Source: an uncultured Porphyromonadaceae bacterium (lineage in GTDB: Bacteria; Bacteroidota; Bacteroidia; Bacteroidales; Muribaculaceae). From it: a stretch of DNA of 64,000 nt. Position 1 is the first letter of the stretch. Each line of letters opens with the position of its first letter. Position numbers and translations under genes: made by a program. The notes below the pieces were generated by a model. The model saw only the letters and a program-made list of their open reading frames with translations, did no database searches and was not told the origin of the DNA. The DNA is taken from contig CAMKOE010000004.1 of NCBI GenBank assembly GCA_946414395.1, positions 38,068 through 102,067 of the forward strand, in the 5' to 3' direction. Shown piece after piece: positions 60,667-64,000 of the stretch.

Positions 60667-60674
60667 TAATTTTG
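60667..60674 (+). promoter_or_regulatory. putative -7 element of a secreted protein gene
   Basis: TAATTTTG lies 41 bases before the ATG at 60715. Only a partial -33 (TTGTG) is seen upstream. Confidence 0.55.
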
Positions 60675-60714
60675 CATCGACCAAGCAATAAGAATCGATA
60701 AAATCAATTGAATC

Positions 60715-61308
60715 ATGACAACGAAGTTAACAAGAAGACTATCCTTGCTCATCATGCTGCTCACGGTGGGTCTTAGCGCCATTGCGCAAGACCAGGTCAT
60801 TGACTACCTGCATGTGGGAAAAAACATCAAGTTCATGGGCAAGAAGTTTGAATTAAAATGGTGCTCCCATCCCATCGAGCCCTACTATCTGCAAGAATGG
60901 CTGCCCAAGGGCGAAACGTTTGACAACTATGAGCAGATGTTCACCGTCTCGCTGGCTTTCACCGAGGAATTGTCGGTCGAGTTTGCCGTGGAAGCCAAGG
61001 TGCGGGAATTGGAGGAGCGTGCCCAGACCGATTCGTGCTGTTTCTATGACGTGTATGAGAACAACGGTGAGTATATGATCGACTTCATTGTGAGCGACGG
61101 GGCCGGTGGGGTGATCAATATGGTGGAGGCCGATATTCATCACTACAAGCCGGTTGTGGTCGATGGCAAGAAGGCAGTGCAACTCAATTTCTACAGCCGT
61201 AGGGCCTATGGCGATGACATTGAACCCTTTCTCAAAACGCTCAAGCAGGAGAAACCTCGCTGGATTGAAGAATTGACCAAGATGAACATCGTCTGCAAGA
61301 TGAAGTGA
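60715..61308 (+). CDS. small secreted protein, unknown
   Basis: 197 residues with a signal peptide (LSLLIMLLTVGLSAIAQ). The mature protein alternates strands and helices and contains the acidic, Cys-pair segment ERAQTDSCCFYDVYEN near residue 105. No family was recognised. It is followed after 23 bases by a membrane protein gene, and they may form an operon with the small protein at 61853. The function is unknown. Confidence 0.65.
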   Translation: MTTKLTRRLSLLIMLLTVGLSAIAQDQVIDYLHVGKNIKFMGKKFELKWCSHPIEPYYLQEWLPKGETFDNYEQMFTVSLAFTEELSVEFAVEAKVRELEERAQTDSCCFYDVYENNGEYMIDFIVSDGAGGVINMVEADIHHYKPVVVDGKKAVQLNFYSRRAYGDDIEPFLKTLKQEKPRWIEELTKMNIVCKMK

Positions 61309-61331
61309 CCGCTCGAAAACGAATAACCAAC

Positions 61332-61850
61332 ATGATAGACTCCCGCAACAACCATTCAGCCCAAGATAAAGGCGGCACCGATCCTCGGGGCAATGGCGGC
61401 GTCAGGCTTGTCATCGCATCGCTGGCGGTGAATGTCATTTTGCTGGGCGTGCTCGTCGGAGTGCTATATCTTGCGAAATATCATCGCGAGGTGCTCACTA
61501 ACACCTTCGCGCAGCAGCATGGCCATGCGCTGGCCGCCAGCCTGCTCTTGCTCTGGCTGTCGTTCAGTGCTGTGGTTGATGGATTGTTTAGTCCGACTAA
61601 AAGGCATGAGATGGAACCAGGGAAGAGGCGCGCTCATCTAGCCTTCCTGGCCATTGGAGTGCCCTTGTCCATTGCCACCTATTTTAATCCTATCCTGACT
61701 GGGGCCTGTTTCATCTGCCTCGGTGCCAAACTCCTTGCCGAGGACTACTTTGAATACAAGGGAAGAGGGCATAGATGGGATTATAGACTGGAACACATCC
61801 TGTGGGGAATCGCATTCATCTTGATCGGCACTGCGATGTACTTTCTGTAG
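61332..61850 (+). CDS. small membrane protein, unknown
   Basis: 172 residues from ATG 61332; a GTG at 61305 overlaps the previous gene. A polar N terminus of about 25 residues precedes four hydrophobic segments (about 27-47, 66-86, 100-120 and 145-170), with charged turns such as TKRHEMEPGKRR. No family was recognised. It sits between a secreted protein and a small soluble protein gene with short spacings, suggesting one transcript. Confidence 0.65.
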   Translation: MIDSRNNHSAQDKGGTDPRGNGGVRLVIASLAVNVILLGVLVGVLYLAKYHREVLTNTFAQQHGHALAASLLLLWLSFSAVVDGLFSPTKRHEMEPGKRRAHLAFLAIGVPLSIATYFNPILTGACFICLGAKLLAEDYFEYKGRGHRWDYRLEHILWGIAFILIGTAMYFL

Positions 61851-61852
61851 TT

Positions 61853-62179
61853 ATGATGGATATATTGAAGGATCTATACCAGGGTAGGATTACTGAGGAA
61901 GATGCCTGCGATTTGTTTGGTCAAATCGTTGATGATGTTCATGACGGAGTGTATGGTACCGACGATGAAGGCTGTGTGAATATAGGATCTATTATGGGAA
62001 TGGACAAGTATGAAGAAACCGCAGCGGCTCAATCGGCCCCCCTGTCGGTGATATCCAGGTGGCGTTACGAGGGATGGCCCGACAAGTGCTGCGTGACGGG
62101 TGAGTCCATCGATTATAAGCAATGGTATTGGCTCGTCAGGCGCTTGCCCGATGGCTCTTATGGCCTGATGAAATTGTGA
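61853..62179 (+). CDS. small soluble protein, unknown
   Basis: 108 residues from ATG 61853 (M-M-D-I-L-K), 2 bases after the previous stop; ATG 61856 is an alternative. Acidic, with a helical N terminus (LKDLYQGRITEEDACDLF) and a beta-rich C terminus (WPDKCCVTGESIDYKQWYWLVRR). No known domain, though the RWRYEGWP pattern occurs in small Bacteroidetes cytoplasmic proteins. Close coupling to the membrane protein gene upstream is the only functional hint. Confidence 0.6.
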   Translation: MMDILKDLYQGRITEEDACDLFGQIVDDVHDGVYGTDDEGCVNIGSIMGMDKYEETAAAQSAPLSVISRWRYEGWPDKCCVTGESIDYKQWYWLVRRLPDGSYGLMKL

Positions 62180-62287
62180 GTGACTTCGGCTTTGCCTAAC
62201 TCATTTTTTAGGAAATGATGGAGCGATAATCATTGATTCGCCTAATTCGCATTCGCCCCGCAGGGTGATTGTCAATTTTCACAAGGA

Positions 62288-63214
62288 CTACAGCAGGAAG
62301 AACAGCGACACGCCGATGACCGAAATCAAGGCGCCCAGCAGGCTCTTCATCGTGATGGGCTGCTTGAAGATCCAGTAGGCAGGCAGGATAATGATAATGG
62401 GCGTCAATGCCATCAGAGTGCTGGCGATGCCGGCGGCGGTATATTGCACGGCTAGCAACGATGCGCCCACGCCGATGAACGGGCCAAAGATGGTCGTTGC
62501 CACAGCGGTTGTGATGCCCACGCGGTCATGCACACCCCTGGCCAGCGGGGCAAAACCGTCCTTGAATGCCATCAGAATCGTGAAACCGATTGTGCCAGCG
62601 ATGCAGCGGAAGAAGTTGGCGTGAAATGGCAGCATCCATCCTGCCAGGTCACTCGTCAGCGTGGCCTCGTAATGGTCCATGCCTATCTTGCTCAGCACCA
62701 GCCCCACGCCTTGACACACCGCGGCGCCAATGGCAAACAACACGCCTGCCAGCGGCAACTTGAGGGACAACTTGTGGTCGTCGCCGCGTCCCAGCACGGT
62801 AATGGCGATACCGGCCAGGGTGACAATCATGGCGAGTATTGCGGTGGGGCGTATCTCCTGACCCAGTGTGAACCACGCCATGATGGCGGCAGTGATGGGG
62901 GCTAGCGTCATGAACAGTTGGCCGAACTTGGAACCGATAATGATGTAGCACTGGAACAGGCAATAGTCGCCGATGACGTAGCCCACCAGACCCGAGAGCA
63001 TCATCCACAGGTATGCCTCGTTGCTGGCCCCTGCCGGCAGGGGAGAACCTGTCAGCAGCCAGAACATGATGCCCGAGAAGATGAGAGTGATCACCATGCG
63101 CATCAGGTTGAGCGTCAGGTTGCCCAAACGCTTACTGCCAAACTCGCTCAGCAACGCTGTCGCCGTCCACGAGAAGGCCACTCCTATCGATATCAGTTCG
63201 CCAGTGTATTGCAT
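62288..63214 (-). CDS. EamA/DMT-family transporter
   Basis: 308 residues with ten membrane segments in two EamA repeats, the drug/metabolite transporter layout. The first repeat starts ELISIGVAFSWTATALLSEF, and the end of the second carries SALMALTPIIIILPAYWIF-type residues (TLMALTPIIIILPAYWIF). Members export or import amino acids, nucleosides or other small metabolites; the substrate cannot be predicted. It is monocistronic, with a TACCTTTG-type promoter element upstream. Confidence 0.88.
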   Translation of the reverse strand: MQYTGELISIGVAFSWTATALLSEFGSKRLGNLTLNLMRMVITLIFSGIMFWLLTGSPLPAGASNEAYLWMMLSGLVGYVIGDYCLFQCYIIIGSKFGQLFMTLAPITAAIMAWFTLGQEIRPTAILAMIVTLAGIAITVLGRGDDHKLSLKLPLAGVLFAIGAAVCQGVGLVLSKIGMDHYEATLTSDLAGWMLPFHANFFRCIAGTIGFTILMAFKDGFAPLARGVHDRVGITTAVATTIFGPFIGVGASLLAVQYTAAGIASTLMALTPIIIILPAYWIFKQPITMKSLLGALISVIGVSLFFLL

Positions 63215-63222
63215 AACGGCTG

Positions 63223-63230
63223 CAAAGGTA
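63223..63230 (-). promoter_or_regulatory. putative -7 element of the EamA gene
   Basis: CAAAGGTA (reverse complement TACCTTTG) is 9 bases before the ATG at 63214, implying a very short leader. Confidence 0.55.
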
Positions 63231-63346
63231 CTAATAAGTGAATAGTTAGCAGTGAATTGTCATTTTTTTTTGCATTCCGGCATGTTTTTCTTTCCTGCTT
63301 TTGCCAAAAACTGAAATCGGATAACCGCAGACTGAAAACTTTTGTG

Positions 63347-63354
63347 TATATTTG
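63347..63354 (+). promoter_or_regulatory. putative -7 element of the PBP gene
   Basis: TATATTTG lies 85 bases before the ATG at 63439. A -33 match at 19-20 bases is not evident. Confidence 0.55.
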
Positions 63355-63438
63355 CGGGTTATTAAGTGCTGTCATCTCGTTGATTTGTGTCAAGGGGCTG
63401 AGAGGTAACGTATTAATGTAAACAACTAGACCAAGAAT

Positions 63439-64000
63439 ATGAGCGAAAAGACTTCTGGAAAGAAAAAGAACAAGAGCCGCAGCATTGCCCGCAAGATGTG
63501 GACGTGGTTTGCCGTCTTTGTCGGCCTGCTGGTGCTGATGTTTGTTTTGATCTACAATGGTGTGATCGGCTATATGCCCCCCATTGACCAATTGAAGAAC
63601 CCCACCGACAAGTTCGCATCGACCATCTACAGTGCCGATGGCGTGGAGATGGGACGCTATTACCGCAGCCGCAGCAACCGCATCTATGTGGACTTTGACG
63701 AGATGTCGCCCCACTTGACCGATGCCCTGATCGCAACCGAGGATTCCCGCTTTGACGAGCACTCGGGTATTGATGTCAAGGCCATCGGCCGTGCGGTCAT
63801 CAAGCGCATCATCATGGGCCAGAAGAGTGCCGGCGGTGGCAGTACCATCACCCAGCAGTTGGCCAAGCAGTTGTATTCACCCGAGTCACACAACATCTTT
63901 GAGCGCGCCTTGAAGAAACCCGTCGAGTGGGTCATCGCCGTGAAACTCGAGCGCTATTACACCAAGGACGAGATCATCAAGATGTACTTCAACCAGTTTG
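63439..64000 (+). CDS. class A penicillin-binding protein (PBP1A-like), 3' end outside window
   Basis: The first 187 residues of a bifunctional peptidoglycan synthase. A basic cytoplasmic tail (EKTSGKKKNKSRS) precedes one membrane anchor (about 21-45). The GT51 glycosyltransferase domain follows: catalytic Glu in LIATEDSRFDEHSGID near residue 100, and GGSTITQQLAKQLY near 133, with LERYYTKDEII. It polymerises lipid II outside the inner membrane. The transpeptidase part is not in the window, so mono- versus bifunctional cannot be proved. Confidence 0.92.
   Translation, partial: MSEKTSGKKKNKSRSIARKMWTWFAVFVGLLVLMFVLIYNGVIGYMPPIDQLKNPTDKFASTIYSADGVEMGRYYRSRSNRIYVDFDEMSPHLTDALIATEDSRFDEHSGIDVKAIGRAVIKRIIMGQKSAGGGSTITQQLAKQLYSPESHNIFERALKKPVEWVIAVKLERYYTKDEIIKMYFNQF

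Noticed and set aside
1..64000. Insertion sequences, prophage or conjugative elements
   Set aside because: No transposase, integrase or phage structural gene was recognised on either strand.

Overview
This window looks like chromosomal DNA from a gut-type Bacteroidales bacterium, most likely Muribaculaceae- or Prevotella-like. The evidence is: (i) upstream regions repeatedly carry the Bacteroidetes sigma-factor signature TAnnTTTG, in several cases with TTTG 19-20 bases upstream; (ii) six secreted proteins end in paired calcium-loop (dockerin-like) repeats of the form GDVNxDGxVNISDVTxLIDxLL; (iii) there are Bacteroidetes-style genes such as BspA/DUF285 leucine-rich repeats, a C10 protease, DKNYY and YARHG proteins and a 30-residue AURKAIP1/COX24-type ribosomal protein; (iv) Shine-Dalgarno sequences are generally weak. 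No tRNA, rRNA, CRISPR array, transposase or phage gene was seen. The family assignment is inference; the order is well supported.

Layout. 1-9388: a mostly gap-free plus-strand cluster combining two KAS III-type ketosynthases, two acyl carrier proteins, an FkbH-like HAD-IIIC enzyme, a VOC enzyme, a metallo-beta-lactamase hydrolase, a DegT-type aminotransferase, a NeuD-type acyltransferase, a sugar-associated ATP-grasp ligase and a GT2 glycosyltransferase. It looks like a pathway that builds an unusual carrier-bound acyl (perhaps glyceryl-derived) unit and attaches it to a surface sugar. 9478-13580: EEP phosphatase/nuclease, beta-helix lipoprotein and GHL10 glycoside hydrolase. 13686-23743: secreted dockerin-like proteins, including two divergent endonuclease I paralogues, interleaved with MarC, ValS and RpiB. 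23766-28049: RlmN and the ornithine/P5C pair RocD-PruA. 28537-33335: RNase G, a tiny ribosomal protein, HU, a DUF59 protein, LpxH and IspD. 33328-38021: RecG, three unknown membrane proteins and a LysM-M23 peptidase.

38154-44861: a small secreted protein, a dockerin-bearing C10 protease, two tandem deoxynucleoside kinases, a flavin reductase and GlyA. 45293-49989: BspA-like and other dockerin proteins around FabG. 50101-56172: DUF695, a lipoprotein, a thioredoxin-fold protein without cysteines, and a five-gene minus-strand run yqgE-coaW-GT2-GNAT-acyltransferase 3. 56365-58576: an ACT-less aspartate kinase next to threonine synthase. 58649-64000: envelope proteins of unknown function, an EamA transporter and the start of a class A penicillin-binding protein.

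The most interesting items are the KAS III/ACP/FkbH cluster; the shared C-terminal dockerin module on a nuclease pair, a protease and adhesin-like proteins; the structured non-coding stretch upstream of rng (30271-30471); the candidate small RNA before ispD (about 32503-32590); the regulatory-domain-free aspartate kinase; and several very long perfect hairpins between convergent genes.
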